The translations under genes and the position numbers were made by a program. 43,899 nucleotides of DNA from Pararhodobacter sp. (GTDB lineage: Bacteria; Pseudomonadota; Alphaproteobacteria; Rhodobacterales; Rhodobacteraceae): positions 1-43,899 of the forward strand of contig JAFIEG010000035.1 of the NCBI GenBank assembly GCA_020832665.1, in the 5' to 3' direction. Each line of letters begins with the position of its first letter. Positions within the stretch are counted from its first letter, which is position 1. Below are positions 16,486 through 24,991 of this stretch, piece by piece. The notes beneath the pieces were generated by a model. The model searched no databases. It worked only from the letters and a program-made list of their open reading frames with translations, and had not been told where the DNA came from.

Positions 16486-16595
16486 AAGTAGGGAACGAGG
16501 GACAGTGGAGGAAACGCGAATGTTCCTGTTTTCACGCTTCACTGTTGCATATGGGGCGCAATCGGCGCTTTTTAAGGGCCATCGCGTTGATGTGA

Positions 16596-17381
16596 TCAAG
16601 TCGTGTTTGCGGCGGCATAAAGCGCCACGGCAGCGGCATTCGAGACATTGAGCGAGCCGAATTCCCCGGCGGCCGGAATGCGCACCAGCTGATCGCAACT
16701 TGCCCGCGTCTTCTCGCGCAGCCCCGGCCCCTCGGCACCCAGCACCAGTCCCAGCGGCGCGCCCTTCGCCCCGGCGATGCCCTCGGCAAGGCTGTGCCCG
16801 GCCGCGCCATCAAGGCCAAGCAGCATGTAGCCCATCTCCTGCAGCCGGCGCATGGCATCGGACAGGTTGGTCACCCGCAGATAGGGCTGGCGCTCCAGTG
16901 CGCCCGAGGCGGCCTTGGCCAGCGCGCCGGTCTCGGGCGCCGAATGCCGCGCCGGCGCGATTACGGCGCGGGCGCCAAACACCTCGGCCGAGCGCAGGAT
17001 GGCGCCCACGTTATGAGGGTCGCTCACCCGATCAAGCAGCACGACCAGCGGCGCGGTGGCAGCGGCTTCGGGGGCGCAAAGCGCCTGCATCGGCCCCCAA
17101 TCCAGCGGGCGCACCTCAAGCGCGGCGCCCTGATGCACCGAATCGGGCGCCAGCGGCGCGGGGAAGCGGCGCGCATCGGCAATCTCGGGCTCCATGCCAG
17201 AGGCCGCCACCGCTGCTTCCAGCCGGTCGGCGGCGTTCTTCGTCAGGATCAGCCGCAGACGCTTCCGCGCCGGATTGCGCAGCGCATCACCCACCGCATG
17301 CAGGCCAAAAAGCCACACCGTCTGTGCCGCTTCGTCGCGCCGCGCGCGCTCCTTCTCGATCACCCAGGCGGGTTTCTTCAT
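16596..17381 (-). CDS. rlmB: 23S rRNA (guanosine-2'-O-)-methyltransferase RlmB / TrmH family
   Basis: A 261-residue SPOUT (TrmH) methyltransferase that probably makes Gm2251 in 23S rRNA. The N-terminal substrate-binding domain starts with WLFGLHAVGDALRNP. The knotted catalytic domain carries motif 1 DPHNVGAILRSAEVFGA, motif 2 LVLGAEGPGL and motif 3 IPAAGEFGSLNVSNAAAVALY with the knot asparagine and serine. A basic 20-residue N-terminal lead precedes the usual start of the family. It ends before an intrinsic terminator and is divergent from tRNA-Tyr, about 110 bases away. Confidence 0.9.
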   Translation of the reverse strand: MKKPAWVIEKERARRDEAAQTVWLFGLHAVGDALRNPARKRLRLILTKNAADRLEAAVAASGMEPEIADARRFPAPLAPDSVHQGAALEVRPLDWGPMQALCAPEAAATAPLVVLLDRVSDPHNVGAILRSAEVFGARAVIAPARHSAPETGALAKAASGALERQPYLRVTNLSDAMRRLQEMGYMLLGLDGAAGHSLAEGIAGAKGAPLGLVLGAEGPGLREKTRASCDQLVRIPAAGEFGSLNVSNAAAVALYAAANTT

Positions 17382-17449
17382 GCGTCTTTCCCTGCGGTTG
17401 TTCTTGCTGCCCTCGTTACGCCTTTTCCCACCCCCGCGCCACTCGCCTC

Positions 17450-17478
17450 TTGACGCCCTTTCGGCCCTCGGCTATCCC
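17450..17478 (+). promoter_or_regulatory. Putative promoter of tRNA-Tyr
   Basis: TTGACG and TATCCC are spaced by exactly 17 bases, and the -10 ends 12 bases before the mature tRNA 5' end, a typical arrangement for tRNA genes in GC-rich bacteria. Confidence 0.65.
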
Positions 17479-17490
17479 GCGCGTCACGTC

Positions 17491-17574
17491 GGGCGACGTG
17501 CTGCAAGGTGCGGCAGCGGACTGTAACTCCGCCGGGGAGACCCATGCCTGGTTCGATTCCAGGGTCGCCCACCA
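17491..17574 (+). tRNA. tRNA-Tyr (anticodon GTA)
   Basis: The cloverleaf can be drawn fully. Acceptor GGGCGAC pairs with GTCGCCC; D stem GCTGC with GCGGC; anticodon stem GCGGA with TCCGC around the loop CTGTAAC (anticodon GTA); a 14-base variable arm with GGG/CCC, as in type II tRNAs; T stem CCTGG with CCAGG around TTCGATT. The discriminator A and CCA are encoded. The gene stands alone between rlmB and aroC. Confidence 0.96.
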
Positions 17575-17593
17575 CTTCCCTTGAAAAGCAGGT

Positions 17594-18697
17594 CTAGCCG
17601 ATCCGCCCGCGCACCCCCTCGCCGCACTGCGCGCGATGCAAGAGCAGGTGATCGAGCAGCACGCAAGCCATCATCGCCTCGCCCACCGGCACGGCGCGGA
17701 TGCCCACGCATGGGTCGTGCCGGCCTTTGGTCACCACATCGACTGACGCGCCGGCGCGGGTAATGCTGGCGCGCGGGGTCAGGATCGACGAGGTCGGCTT
17801 GACGGCGAAGCGAACCACCAGATCCTGGCCTGTTGATATCCCGCCCAGCACGCCGCCGGCATGGTTCGAGCCATAGGCCGGCCCCTCCGCGCCCATGGAA
17901 ATCTCGTCGGCATTTTCCACGCCGGTCAGCGCGGCGGCACCAAAACCGGTGCCGATTTCCACGCCCTTGACGGCGTTTATCGACATCATCGCCGCCGCCA
18001 GATCGGCATCGAGCTTGCCATAGACCGGCGCGCCCAGCCCGGCCGGCACGCCGCGCGCCACTACCTCGATCACCGCGCCCACCGAATTGCCCGCCTTGCG
18101 CATCGCGTCCAGCTCGCTTGCCCATGCGGCGGCGGCTTGCGCATCGGGGCACCAGAACGGGTTGCGCGCGATCTCGTCCTCGTCATGACGGGCCGGGTCG
18201 GTCCGATGCGCCCCCATCTGCACCATGTAACCCGTGATCTGCAGTTCCGGCACCATCTCGGCCAGCACCGCTCGCGCCACGCCCCCGGCGGCCACCCGAG
18301 CCGCCGTCTCGCGCGCCGAGGAACGCCCGCCCCCGCGCGGATCGCGCAGCCCGTATTTCTGGAAATAGGCCAGATCGGCATGACCGGGGCGAAAACTGTC
18401 GGCAATCGCGCCATAATCCTTCGAGCGCTGATCGGTATTGGCGATCATCAGTTGAATCGGCGTGCCGGTCGTGCGCCCCTCATGCACGCCCGACAATATC
18501 TCCACCGCATCGGGCTCGCGCCGCTGGGTCGTGTAACGGCTCTGGCCGGGGCGGCGCCTGTCCAGCCAGGGCTGGATGGCGGCCTCGCTGAGCGCCACGC
18601 CGGGCGGGCAGCCATCGACGGTGGCGCCCAGCGCCGGCCCGTGGCTCTCGCCCCAGGTGGTGACCCGAAAGACGCGTCCAAAGGTGTTGAAACTCAT
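17594..18697 (-). CDS. aroC: Chorismate synthase
   Basis: A 367-residue chorismate synthase, the last step of the shikimate pathway (EPSP to chorismate, needing reduced FMN). Signatures are [27 protein letters not shown] at the N-terminus, [29 protein letters not shown] around residues 105-133 and the C-terminal KPTSSI region with [13 protein letters not shown]. Length matches bacterial AroC (about 360). The start [12 protein letters not shown] has AGGAG ten bases upstream; the frame is open for another 34 codons that run into the modular intergenic repeat and are not coding. It is convergent with tRNA-Tyr. Confidence 0.95.
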   Translation of the reverse strand: MSFNTFGRVFRVTTWGESHGPALGATVDGCPPGVALSEAAIQPWLDRRRPGQSRYTTQRREPDAVEILSGVHEGRTTGTPIQLMIANTDQRSKDYGAIADSFRPGHADLAYFQKYGLRDPRGGGRSSARETAARVAAGGVARAVLAEMVPELQITGYMVQMGAHRTDPARHDEDEIARNPFWCPDAQAAAAWASELDAMRKAGNSVGAVIEVVARGVPAGLGAPVYGKLDADLAAAMMSINAVKGVEIGTGFGAAALTGVENADEISMGAEGPAYGSNHAGGVLGGISTGQDLVVRFAVKPTSSILTPRASITRAGASVDVVTKGRHDPCVGIRAVPVGEAMMACVLLDHLLLHRAQCGEGVRGRIG

Positions 18698-18726
18698 CGC
18701 GACATGCTCCTGCGCGCGGCTGCGCC

Positions 18727-18793
18727 CTTCATCTTGCCCGAAATACGCGCGGGGGTGAATGGCGCCGCAGGCGCCAGAGGGGGCAGCCGCCCC
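18727..18793 (-). repeat. Modular intergenic repeat, copy 1
   Basis: Read on the given strand: a head TTCATCTTGCCCGAAATACGC and a G run, then a variable hairpin GGCGCC-GCA-GGCGCC, then a tail GGGGGCAGCCGCCCC that can itself fold. The second copy at 20475-20540 has the same head and tail in inverse orientation, with a different middle hairpin. It lies between aroC and the GST gene. I recall this type as frequent in Rhodobacterales genomes, though I cannot count it here. Confidence 0.6.
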
Positions 18794-18808
18794 ATGCACG
18801 GTTTCGGT

Positions 18809-19474
18809 TCAGAAATCCAGATCGGCATAGCGACGCGGCGGCACGAAGCCCGGCACCTGATCGGCCAGCAGCGGGCGAAAGGCCGGGCGCGACTTGATCT
18901 TGGCGTACCAGTCCTTCACCGCTGGCGCGCGCTCCCAGTCCACATCCGAGATGTAATCGAGGCTGGACAGATGTGCGGCGGCGGCGAAATCGGCCAGGGT
19001 CAGGGCGTTGCCGGCCAGCCAGCGGCGACGCTCAAGCAGCCAGCCCATATAGTCGAGATGATACTTGATGCGCGCCGCCCCGGTCTTGATGTTCTCCGAA
19101 TCCGGGTAGCCGCGGCCCATGATCTTCTTGTTCACCCGCTCGTATAGCAGGTTGGCGGTCACCTCGGCATGGAACTTGTCGTCGAACCAGGCGCAGAGCC
19201 GGCGCGTCTCGTAACGCCCGGCGGGGTCGGCGGGCATCAGCGGGGGCTCGGGGTGCAGCTCGTCGACATATTCGCAGATCGCCTGGCTTTCGGCCAGCAT
19301 GCGCCCGTCATGGCGCAGGATCGGCACCTTGCCGGCGGGGTTGCGGCGCAGGAAATCGGCACCTGATTCCCAGTAGCGTTCCTCGACCAGCTCCACCTCC
19401 AGCCGCTTTTCGGCCAGCGTCAGCCGGACCTTGCGGCAAAAGGGCGAGAGCGGCAGATGAAACAGGCGCAGCAT
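18809..19474 (-). CDS. Glutathione S-transferase family protein
   Basis: A 221-residue GST. The thioredoxin-fold N-terminus MLRLFHLPLSPFCRKVRLTLAEK contains the SPFCRK motif with a serine and cysteine at the site used for glutathione activation. The cis-proline strand KVPIL and the ESQAICEYVDE glutathione-binding loop follow, then an all-helical C-terminal domain. The substrate is unknown. The ATG chosen begins at the family N-terminus; the frame is open further but the extension is unlike GSTs. It follows mtgA on the same strand with a 73-base gap. Confidence 0.88.
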   Translation of the reverse strand: MLRLFHLPLSPFCRKVRLTLAEKRLEVELVEERYWESGADFLRRNPAGKVPILRHDGRMLAESQAICEYVDELHPEPPLMPADPAGRYETRRLCAWFDDKFHAEVTANLLYERVNKKIMGRGYPDSENIKTGAARIKYHLDYMGWLLERRRWLAGNALTLADFAAAAHLSSLDYISDVDWERAPAVKDWYAKIKSRPAFRPLLADQVPGFVPPRRYADLDF

Positions 19475-19547
19475 GACGAAAGGGCAATCTCTTCTGGGCA
19501 CCGGAAGCGGGCCGACGCCCATCTCTTGCCCGCTCGCAGTGCAAAGT

Positions 19548-20294
19548 TCAACCGTCGAAGCAGGCAGCGCGCCCGTCGCGGGCGATGGTGGCGGCGCCAT
19601 CGGCGATGGCGTTGGCGCGCCGCGAAACGAAATCCGTGGGCCGCGCCGCCGAACGTGTTTGCGGCGAGGGCAGCACCGCGGCCAGAAGCGCGGCCTGGCG
19701 CGGGCTCAGATCGGCGGCATCGCGGCTGAAATGATGTTGCGCGGCGGCCTGCACGCCGAAGACGCCGGTGTCGAACTCGGCGATGTTGAGATACACTTCC
19801 AGGATGCGCCGCTTGGGCCAGAGGATTTCCACCATCGGGGTCATCACCGCCTCGAGCGCCTTGCGCGGCCAGGAGCGGCCGTGCCACAGGAACACATTCT
19901 TCACCACCTGCTGGGTGATGGTCGAGGCGCCGCGCCTTCCGCCGGCATCGAGCGCGGCGCGGATGGCGCCCATGTCGAAGCCCCAGTGGCGGCAGAAATT
20001 GGCGTCCTCGGCGGCGACGGCCGAGCGCGCCATCACCGGCGCAATGCGCTCCATCGGCACCCATTGGCGCTCGATGCCGCCCTGCCGGCGATGTTCCTGC
20101 AGCATGTAGAATCCACCAGGTGGATCGACGAAGCGATAGAGCGCCACCCAAGCGAAAAGCAGCACCATCATTGCCAGCAACGCCAGTACCGCCCGGCGCA
20201 GTGCCAGCCGGGTCGCCCGGGCCAGCCGGACGATCACGCCGTCGCGACGCGGCGATTCGGCCCGCCTGCGGCCCCTGATCGTGCGCTTTGCCAT
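19548..20294 (-). CDS. mtgA: Monofunctional biosynthetic peptidoglycan glycosyltransferase
   Basis: A 248-residue family 51 glycosyltransferase that polymerises lipid II into glycan strands at the outer face of the inner membrane. A basic cytoplasmic lead (RRRAESPRRD) precedes one transmembrane helix (about 32-52). The GT51 motifs follow: AAEDANFCRHWGFD with catalytic Glu96, GASTITQQVVKNVFLW from 122 and RRILEVYLNIAEFDTGVFGV. There is no transpeptidase domain, which separates it from class A PBPs. Confidence 0.93.
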   Translation of the reverse strand: MAKRTIRGRRRAESPRRDGVIVRLARATRLALRRAVLALLAMMVLLFAWVALYRFVDPPGGFYMLQEHRRQGGIERQWVPMERIAPVMARSAVAAEDANFCRHWGFDMGAIRAALDAGGRRGASTITQQVVKNVFLWHGRSWPRKALEAVMTPMVEILWPKRRILEVYLNIAEFDTGVFGVQAAAQHHFSRDAADLSPRQAALLAAVLPSPQTRSAARPTDFVSRRANAIADGAATIARDGRAACFDG

Positions 20295-20474
20295 GCGCGC
20301 GAGAAAGACATGGCGGCGGGGGCGGGGTCAAGGCAAAGGCGTCGGTGCAGATGATGCAGATTGTATTGCGCGCTCTACGTGCCCCTTGCCGCATGGGGCA
20401 GGGCGGCAGGGGGCAAGCGGGGTCTCCCGCGCCTTGTCGGGCGCCCTTGCGGGCACCCTTCGCGGCTGGCGCGC

Positions 20475-20540
20475 GGGTGGGGGCGCTGCCCCCCGTCCGC
20501 TGCGCGGACTCCCCCCGGCGTATTTGGGGCAAGATGAAGA
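20475..20540 (+). repeat. Modular intergenic repeat, copy 2
   Basis: The complement of copy 1: GGGGGCGCTGCCCCCC first, then a middle hairpin GTCCGC-TGC-GCGGAC, then C-rich spacer and the end GCGTATTTGGGGCAAGATGAA. The outer blocks match copy 1 closely, while the middle stem has a different sequence but keeps its ability to fold, which suggests selection for structure. Confidence 0.6.
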
Positions 20541-20630
20541 GGGCAGCGGGCATTTGCCGGAATGGTCGGATGTGGCGGCGGGGGCATCTCTGGTGCCGAG
20601 AACCGCATGTTGCCCTGCATTATACCCCGA

Positions 20631-20658
20631 TGGACAAGGCCGGCCAATGTGCTAGCCT
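20631..20658 (+). promoter_or_regulatory. Putative promoter for the small membrane protein gene
   Basis: TGGACA and TAGCCT are separated by 16 bases, and the -10 lies 44 bases before the ATG. Moderate match only. Confidence 0.35.
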
Positions 20659-20701
20659 CACTCCCGTCACCGCTTTTTTCCCCCAGCAGGAGAGCCACGC
20701 C

Positions 20702-20995
20702 ATGCCCTTGCCGCTTGTGCCCCTTGCGCCCGCCGCCGTCACGGCGCTGAAACTCGGCGGGGTGGCGCTGGTCACATGGCTGGTGGCGCGGCGCGTGCAG
20801 CTTGCCCGCATCGACCAGCGTGCCGAGGATGCGCTCGACGATCTGCCCGAGGGGCTGGCTACCGCCCGCCCGCGTGATCGCGAGCAGGTCAACGCCGCCG
20901 GCCGTTTCCGGCGCCGGATCGGCCTGGCCGGCACGGACCACGCCATCGAGATCGACGCCGCTTTTCTCGCGCGCTTGCGCGCGAGAAAGCTTTAA
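20702..20995 (+). CDS. Small predicted membrane protein of unknown function
   Basis: A 97-residue protein that I do not recognise as a named family. It starts with a hydrophobic stretch (LVPLAPAAVTALKLGGVALVTWLVA, about residues 4-28), probably one membrane helix, followed by an arginine-rich and acidic soluble tail with RAEDALDDLPEGL and RDREQVNAAGRFRRRIGL. A strong AGGAGA lies nine bases before the ATG, and codon choice looks like the neighbours, so it is likely expressed. The next gene follows after 15 bases, so the two may form an operon. Confidence 0.65.
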   Translation: MPLPLVPLAPAAVTALKLGGVALVTWLVARRVQLARIDQRAEDALDDLPEGLATARPRDREQVNAAGRFRRRIGLAGTDHAIEIDAAFLARLRARKL

Positions 20996-21010
20996 GACAG
21001 GGAGCGCGCC

Positions 21011-21628
21011 ATGCTCACGCTGCATCACAGCCCCGCCTCGCCCTATGTGCGCAAGGTCATGGTGCTATTGCACGAGACCGGCCAGACGGGGGCGGTGACG
21101 CTGGTGCCCGCCGCGGGCAACCCGGTCGATCCGGGCAGCATGCCGGTGGGGCTGAATCCGCTGGGCAAGATCCCGGCTCTGGAGCGGGCCGATGGCTGCA
21201 CGCTTTACGACAGCCGGGTAATCTGCCGCTTTCTGGCCGCGCGCAGCCCCGAGGGCGCTGCCTTCTATCCGCCGGCGCCACGGCTTTGGGAAGTGCTGAC
21301 GCTGGAAGCCACCGCCGATGGCATGCTCGATGCCGCACTGGCCATGCGCTACGAGCAACTGTTGCGGCCGGAGGAAGACCGTTTGCAAGACTGGATCGAG
21401 GGGCAATGGGCGAAGATCATGCGCAGCCTCGATGCGCTTGAGGCGCGATGGACGGGGCATCTGGCCGGCCCGGCCTGCATCGGCCAGATCGCGCTGGGCT
21501 GTGCGCTGGGCTATCTCGATTTTCGCTTCGCCGACCGGCCCTGGCGCGAGGGTCGCCCGGCGCTGACCGACTGGCAGGCGCGATTCGCCCTGCGCCCGTC
21601 GATGCAGGCAACCTTGCCGCAAGGTTAG
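21011..21628 (+). CDS. Glutathione S-transferase family protein
   Basis: A 205-residue GST-fold protein unlike the other GST in the window. The N-terminal domain begins MLTLHHSPASPYVRKVMVLLHE with a serine at the usual activating position, has the cis-proline KIPAL, and the glutathione-contact DSRVICRFLA. The C-terminal helical domain includes QIALGCALGYLDFR. A GGGAG lies upstream of the ATG. It probably shares a transcript with the small membrane protein. The function is not predictable beyond glutathione-dependent chemistry. Confidence 0.87.
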   Translation: MLTLHHSPASPYVRKVMVLLHETGQTGAVTLVPAAGNPVDPGSMPVGLNPLGKIPALERADGCTLYDSRVICRFLAARSPEGAAFYPPAPRLWEVLTLEATADGMLDAALAMRYEQLLRPEEDRLQDWIEGQWAKIMRSLDALEARWTGHLAGPACIGQIALGCALGYLDFRFADRPWREGRPALTDWQARFALRPSMQATLPQG

Positions 21629-21887
21629 GCCGCTATTGGCGCGGCTGGCCAATTGCGTGGGCCCCGGTAGCGCAAACGGCACCCGGCACGCGCGGCATCT
21701 GCGCTCAATAGCGGTGGCATCGGGGCTGCACTGCGGCGACAAAGCCAAAACCTGCGTCATATTTGCGCGTTGACCCGGCTGGACTGGGCATCAATTCGCC
21801 GTTAGAACGCCGTTCGGTAGCTGCAGCCCGCTGCGGCGCGTCTCGGCATTCCTGCCGGACCCCGTGACCTTTGGATGGAGAATGCTC

Positions 21888-22451
21888 GTGTCCCACGCAG
21901 AAGACAACGCAGGCACTCGCCGGGATTTTCTATATTACGCGACCGCCGGTGCCGGTGTGGTCACCGCCGGGGCCGCTGCCTGGCCCTTGATCAACCAGAT
22001 GAACCCCTCGGCCGATGTCGAGGCGCTGTCGACGATCTTTGTCGATATCGGCGATGTCGAGCCCGGCTCGCAGCTGACGGTGAACTTTCTGGGCAAGCCG
22101 GTGTTCATTCGCCGGCGCACCGCCGAAGAGATCGAGGATGCGCGCTCGGTGTCGCTGGACGAGTTGAGCATCGACCGCGAGTCGCGCAACCCCAACCGCC
22201 CGGGCACCGACGCCAGCGACCAGAACCGCACCCTCGACGAGGATGGCGAATGGCTGGTGATGATCGGCGTGTGCACGCATCTGGGCTGTGTGCCGCTGGG
22301 CGATGGCGCGGGCGACTTCAATGCCTGGTTCTGCCCCTGTCACGGGTCGCATTACGATACCTCGGGCCGCATCCGCCGTGGGCCGGCGCCCGAGAACCTG
22401 CACATTCCGGTGGTCCAGTTCGTGGACGAAACCACCATCCAGCTTGGCTGA
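21888..22451 (+). CDS. petA: Ubiquinol-cytochrome c reductase iron-sulfur subunit (Rieske)
   Basis: A 187-residue Rieske protein of the bc1 complex. It is membrane-anchored by one N-terminal helix after a twin-arginine type start ([16 protein letters not shown]). The 2Fe-2S ligands are Cys129 and His131 in CTHLGC, and Cys149 and His152 in CPCHGSH; Cys134 and Cys151 form the disulfide. The GTG start ([15 protein letters not shown]) is preferred over the ATG six bases earlier because GGAG is seven bases from the GTG but only one from the ATG, and it gives the N-terminus known from Rhodobacter. A TTGACC lies about 115 bases upstream but without a good -10. First gene of the petABC operon. Confidence 0.95.
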   Translation: MSHAEDNAGTRRDFLYYATAGAGVVTAGAAAWPLINQMNPSADVEALSTIFVDIGDVEPGSQLTVNFLGKPVFIRRRTAEEIEDARSVSLDELSIDRESRNPNRPGTDASDQNRTLDEDGEWLVMIGVCTHLGCVPLGDGAGDFNAWFCPCHGSHYDTSGRIRRGPAPENLHIPVVQFVDETTIQLG

Positions 22452-22461
22452 GGAGTAGCCC

Positions 22462-23817
22462 ATGTCCGGAATTCCGCACGATCATTACGAGCCGCAGTCG
22501 CGGGGCGCGAAGTGGCTGCACCATCGCCTGCCCGTCGTCGGGCTGATCTACGACACCATCATGATCCCCACGCCCAAGAACCTGAACTGGATGTGGATCT
22601 GGGGCATCGTGCTGATGTTCTGCCTGGTGCTGCAGATCGTCACCGGCATCGTGCTGGCGATGCATTACACCCCGCATGTGGACATGGCCTTCGCCTCGGT
22701 CGAGCATATCATGCGCAACGTCAATCACGGGCACATGCTGCGCTACATCCACCAGAACGGCGCCATGCTGTTCTTCCTGGCGGTCTATATCCATATCTTC
22801 CGCGGCATGTATTACGGCAGCTACAAGTCGCCGCGCGAGGTGACCTGGATCATCGGCATGCTGATCTACCTGTTGATGATGGCCACCGCCTTCATGGGCT
22901 ATGTGCTGCCCTGGGGGCAGATGTCGTTCTGGGGCGCCACGGTGATCACCGGCCTGTTCGGCGCCATTCCGGGCGTCGGCGAGGCGCTGCAGACCTGGCT
23001 GCTGGGCGGGCCTGCGGTGGGCAACGCCACCCTCAACCGCTTCTTCAGCCTGCACTATCTGCTGCCCTTCGTCATCCTGGGCCTGGTGATCGTGCACATC
23101 TGGGCCTTCCACACCACCGGCAACAACAACCCCGCCGGGGTCGAGGTGCGCCGCGACTCGAAGGAAGTGGCCGAGAAGGACACGCTGCCCTTCTGGCCCT
23201 ATTTCGTGATCAAGGACCTGTTCGCGCTGGCCGTGATCCTGCTGCTGTTCTGGGCGCTGGTGGGCTTCATGCCCAACTATCTGGGCCATGCCGACAACTA
23301 TATCGAGGCCGATCCGCTGGTGACGCCGTCGCATATCGTGCCGGAATGGTATTTCCTGCCCTTCTACGCGATCCTGCGCGCCTTTACCTCGGATGTCTGG
23401 GTGGTCATGTTCGCCAACTGGATAAGCTTCGGCATCATCGACGCCACCTTCTTCGGCGTGCTGGCGATGTTCGGCGCCATCTTCGTGATGGTGCTGCTGC
23501 CCTGGCTTGACACCTCGTCGGTGCGCTCGGGGCGCTACCGGCCGATGTTCAAGTGGTGGTTCTGGCTGTTCATCGTCAACTTCGTGGTGCTGACCTGGGC
23601 GGGTGCCATGCCGGCCGAGGGCATCTATACCACCATCGCGCTGATCGGCACCGCCTACTGGTTCGCGTATTTCCTGATCATCATGCCGCTTCTGGGCGTG
23701 CTGGAAAAACCGACCGCGCCGCCGGCGACGATCGAGGAAGACTTCAAGGCGACGGTGAAGAAACCCTCGGGCAAGGGCGGCAAAGGCCCCGATGCCGAAC
23801 CCATCCCGGCCGAGTGA
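22462..23817 (+). CDS. petB: Cytochrome b subunit of the bc1 complex
   Basis: A 451-residue full-length cytochrome b with eight predicted membrane helices; it holds hemes bL and bH and forms the Qo and Qi quinone sites. Histidine ligands lie in [28 protein letters not shown] and VIVHIWAFH. The Qo-site PEWY motif is at 294-297 ([15 protein letters not shown]). The C-terminus has a lysine/glycine-rich extension of about 20 residues. Its ATG has GAGGAG upstream and follows petA by ten bases. Confidence 0.97.
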   Translation: MSGIPHDHYEPQSRGAKWLHHRLPVVGLIYDTIMIPTPKNLNWMWIWGIVLMFCLVLQIVTGIVLAMHYTPHVDMAFASVEHIMRNVNHGHMLRYIHQNGAMLFFLAVYIHIFRGMYYGSYKSPREVTWIIGMLIYLLMMATAFMGYVLPWGQMSFWGATVITGLFGAIPGVGEALQTWLLGGPAVGNATLNRFFSLHYLLPFVILGLVIVHIWAFHTTGNNNPAGVEVRRDSKEVAEKDTLPFWPYFVIKDLFALAVILLLFWALVGFMPNYLGHADNYIEADPLVTPSHIVPEWYFLPFYAILRAFTSDVWVVMFANWISFGIIDATFFGVLAMFGAIFVMVLLPWLDTSSVRSGRYRPMFKWWFWLFIVNFVVLTWAGAMPAEGIYTTIALIGTAYWFAYFLIIMPLLGVLEKPTAPPATIEEDFKATVKKPSGKGGKGPDAEPIPAE

Positions 23818-23839
23818 GACAAGGAAAGAGAGCGAAACC

Positions 23840-24646
23840 ATGATCAGACATATTGCCCTCTCGGCCCTGTCCGCCATCACGGCAGCCACGCTGAGCCTTG
23901 CCCCCGCCCCGGCCCATGCGGCCGGCGGTGTGGGCGAGATCACCGACTTCCAGTTCTCCTTCGAGGGGCCCTTCGGCAGTTATGACCGCGCGCAGCTTCA
24001 GCGCGGGCTACAGGTCTACACGGAAGTCTGCGCCGCCTGCCACGGGCTTCAATATGTGCCCTTCCGCACGCTGACGCAGGAGACCGGCCCGGCGCTTTCA
24101 CCCGATGCAATGCGCGCCTATGCCGCCGATTTCGAGGTGCAGGACCGCGAAACCGGGGACTGGCGCCCCGCGGGCGGGCCTGACCATTTCCCGCAATCGA
24201 TGATGGAAACCGCGCCCGATCTGAGCCTGATGGCCAAGGCGCGCATCGGCTTCGAGGGGCCCTACGGGCTGGGCATCAACCAGTTCCTGCGCGGCATGGG
24301 CGGGCCGGAATACATTGCCTCGTTCCTGCTGGGCTATGACGGGCGCGAGGAATTCCAGGCCGGCGCGATGTTCTACTACAACACCGCCTATGACGGCTGG
24401 GTGTCGATGGCGCCGGTGCTGTGGGAGGATGGCGTGGAATATGCCGACGGCACCCCGGCGACGGTCGAGCAGCAGGCGCAGGATGTCGCCGCCTTCCTGA
24501 TGTGGGCGGCCGAGCCGCATCTGACCGAGCGCAAGCGCGCCGGCTTTATCGGCGTGGTGCTGCTGGCGCTGCTGGCATCGCTTCTGTATCTGACCAACAA
24601 GCGGCTCTGGGCGCCGGTCAAGCAAAAGGCCAAGGAAGAAAGCTGA
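23840..24646 (+). CDS. petC: Cytochrome c1
   Basis: A 268-residue cytochrome c1. A signal peptide of about 27 residues (ends PAPAHA) precedes the mature part. Heme c is attached at CAACH (64-68), and a later [11 protein letters not shown] supplies the methionine ligand. One transmembrane anchor lies at the C-terminus ([20 protein letters not shown]) followed by a lysine-rich tail. It follows petB by 22 bases and is the last gene before a strong terminator, which completes a three-subunit bc1 operon. Confidence 0.96.
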   Translation: MIRHIALSALSAITAATLSLAPAPAHAAGGVGEITDFQFSFEGPFGSYDRAQLQRGLQVYTEVCAACHGLQYVPFRTLTQETGPALSPDAMRAYAADFEVQDRETGDWRPAGGPDHFPQSMMETAPDLSLMAKARIGFEGPYGLGINQFLRGMGGPEYIASFLLGYDGREEFQAGAMFYYNTAYDGWVSMAPVLWEDGVEYADGTPATVEQQAQDVAAFLMWAAEPHLTERKRAGFIGVVLLALLASLLYLTNKRLWAPVKQKAKEES

Positions 24647-24670
24647 ACGGTTTTCCCTTGCCGCCAGGTG

Positions 24671-24703
24671 AATGACGCGTCCTTTCGGGGCGCGTCATTT
24701 TTT
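24671..24703 (+). terminator. Rho-independent terminator of petABC
   Basis: A stem of about 12 bp (AATGACGCGTCC with GGGCGCGTCATT, TTTCG-type loop) runs into seven T residues, 25 bases after petC. This is the clearest terminator in the window. Confidence 0.93.
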
Positions 24704-24784
24704 CTACGCGTCCTGCCATTTGTTTCCGGTGGCAGCGCTCCATGCCGCTGGGGCGACGCCCTATTGAATGCGGCGCAATCCCTC

Positions 24785-24813
24785 TTGATTTCGGCGCGTG
24801 GCTGGCTTAGCAA
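24785..24813 (+). promoter_or_regulatory. Putative promoter of tRNA-Trp
   Basis: TTGATT and TAGCAA are 17 bases apart; the -10 ends 14 bases before the tRNA. It is the only recognisable promoter between the petC terminator and secE, so it might also feed the downstream genes. Confidence 0.5.
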
Positions 24814-24827
24814 CCCGGCTCAGGCCT

Positions 24828-24903
24828 AGGGGTATAGCTCAGTTGGTAGAGCATCGGTCTCCAAAACCGAGGGTCGGGGGTTCGAGTCCCTCTGCCCCTG
24901 CCA
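24828..24903 (+). tRNA. tRNA-Trp (anticodon CCA)
   Basis: A 76-base cloverleaf. Acceptor AGGGGTA pairs with TGCCCCT (one G-T pair), the anticodon stem TCGGT with ACCGA around CTCCAAA (anticodon CCA), and the T loop is TTCGAGT. The discriminator is G and CCA is encoded. tRNA-Trp upstream of secE is a common proteobacterial arrangement. Confidence 0.97.
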
Positions 24904-24991
24904 GGTTTTCCTTTCATATGCGCGAAGCGGTGTGGGGTGCCTTGGCGCATGTGTGTCAGGCGGTCAAGCGGGGCCGGTCACGGTGGCGGAC

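Larger units (their letters stand above)
20295..20701. other. Gene-free interval between mtgA and the small membrane protein
   Basis: This 407-base interval holds no credible gene. It contains several GC-rich inverted repeats, the second copy of the modular repeat and a putative promoter near its right end. A run TTTTTTCCCCC follows that promoter. I find no RNA gene in it. Confidence 0.6.

Noticed and set aside
21882-21884. ATG as petA start
   Set aside because: The ribosome binding site would be one base away; the GTG six bases later has correct spacing and matches known Rieske N-termini.
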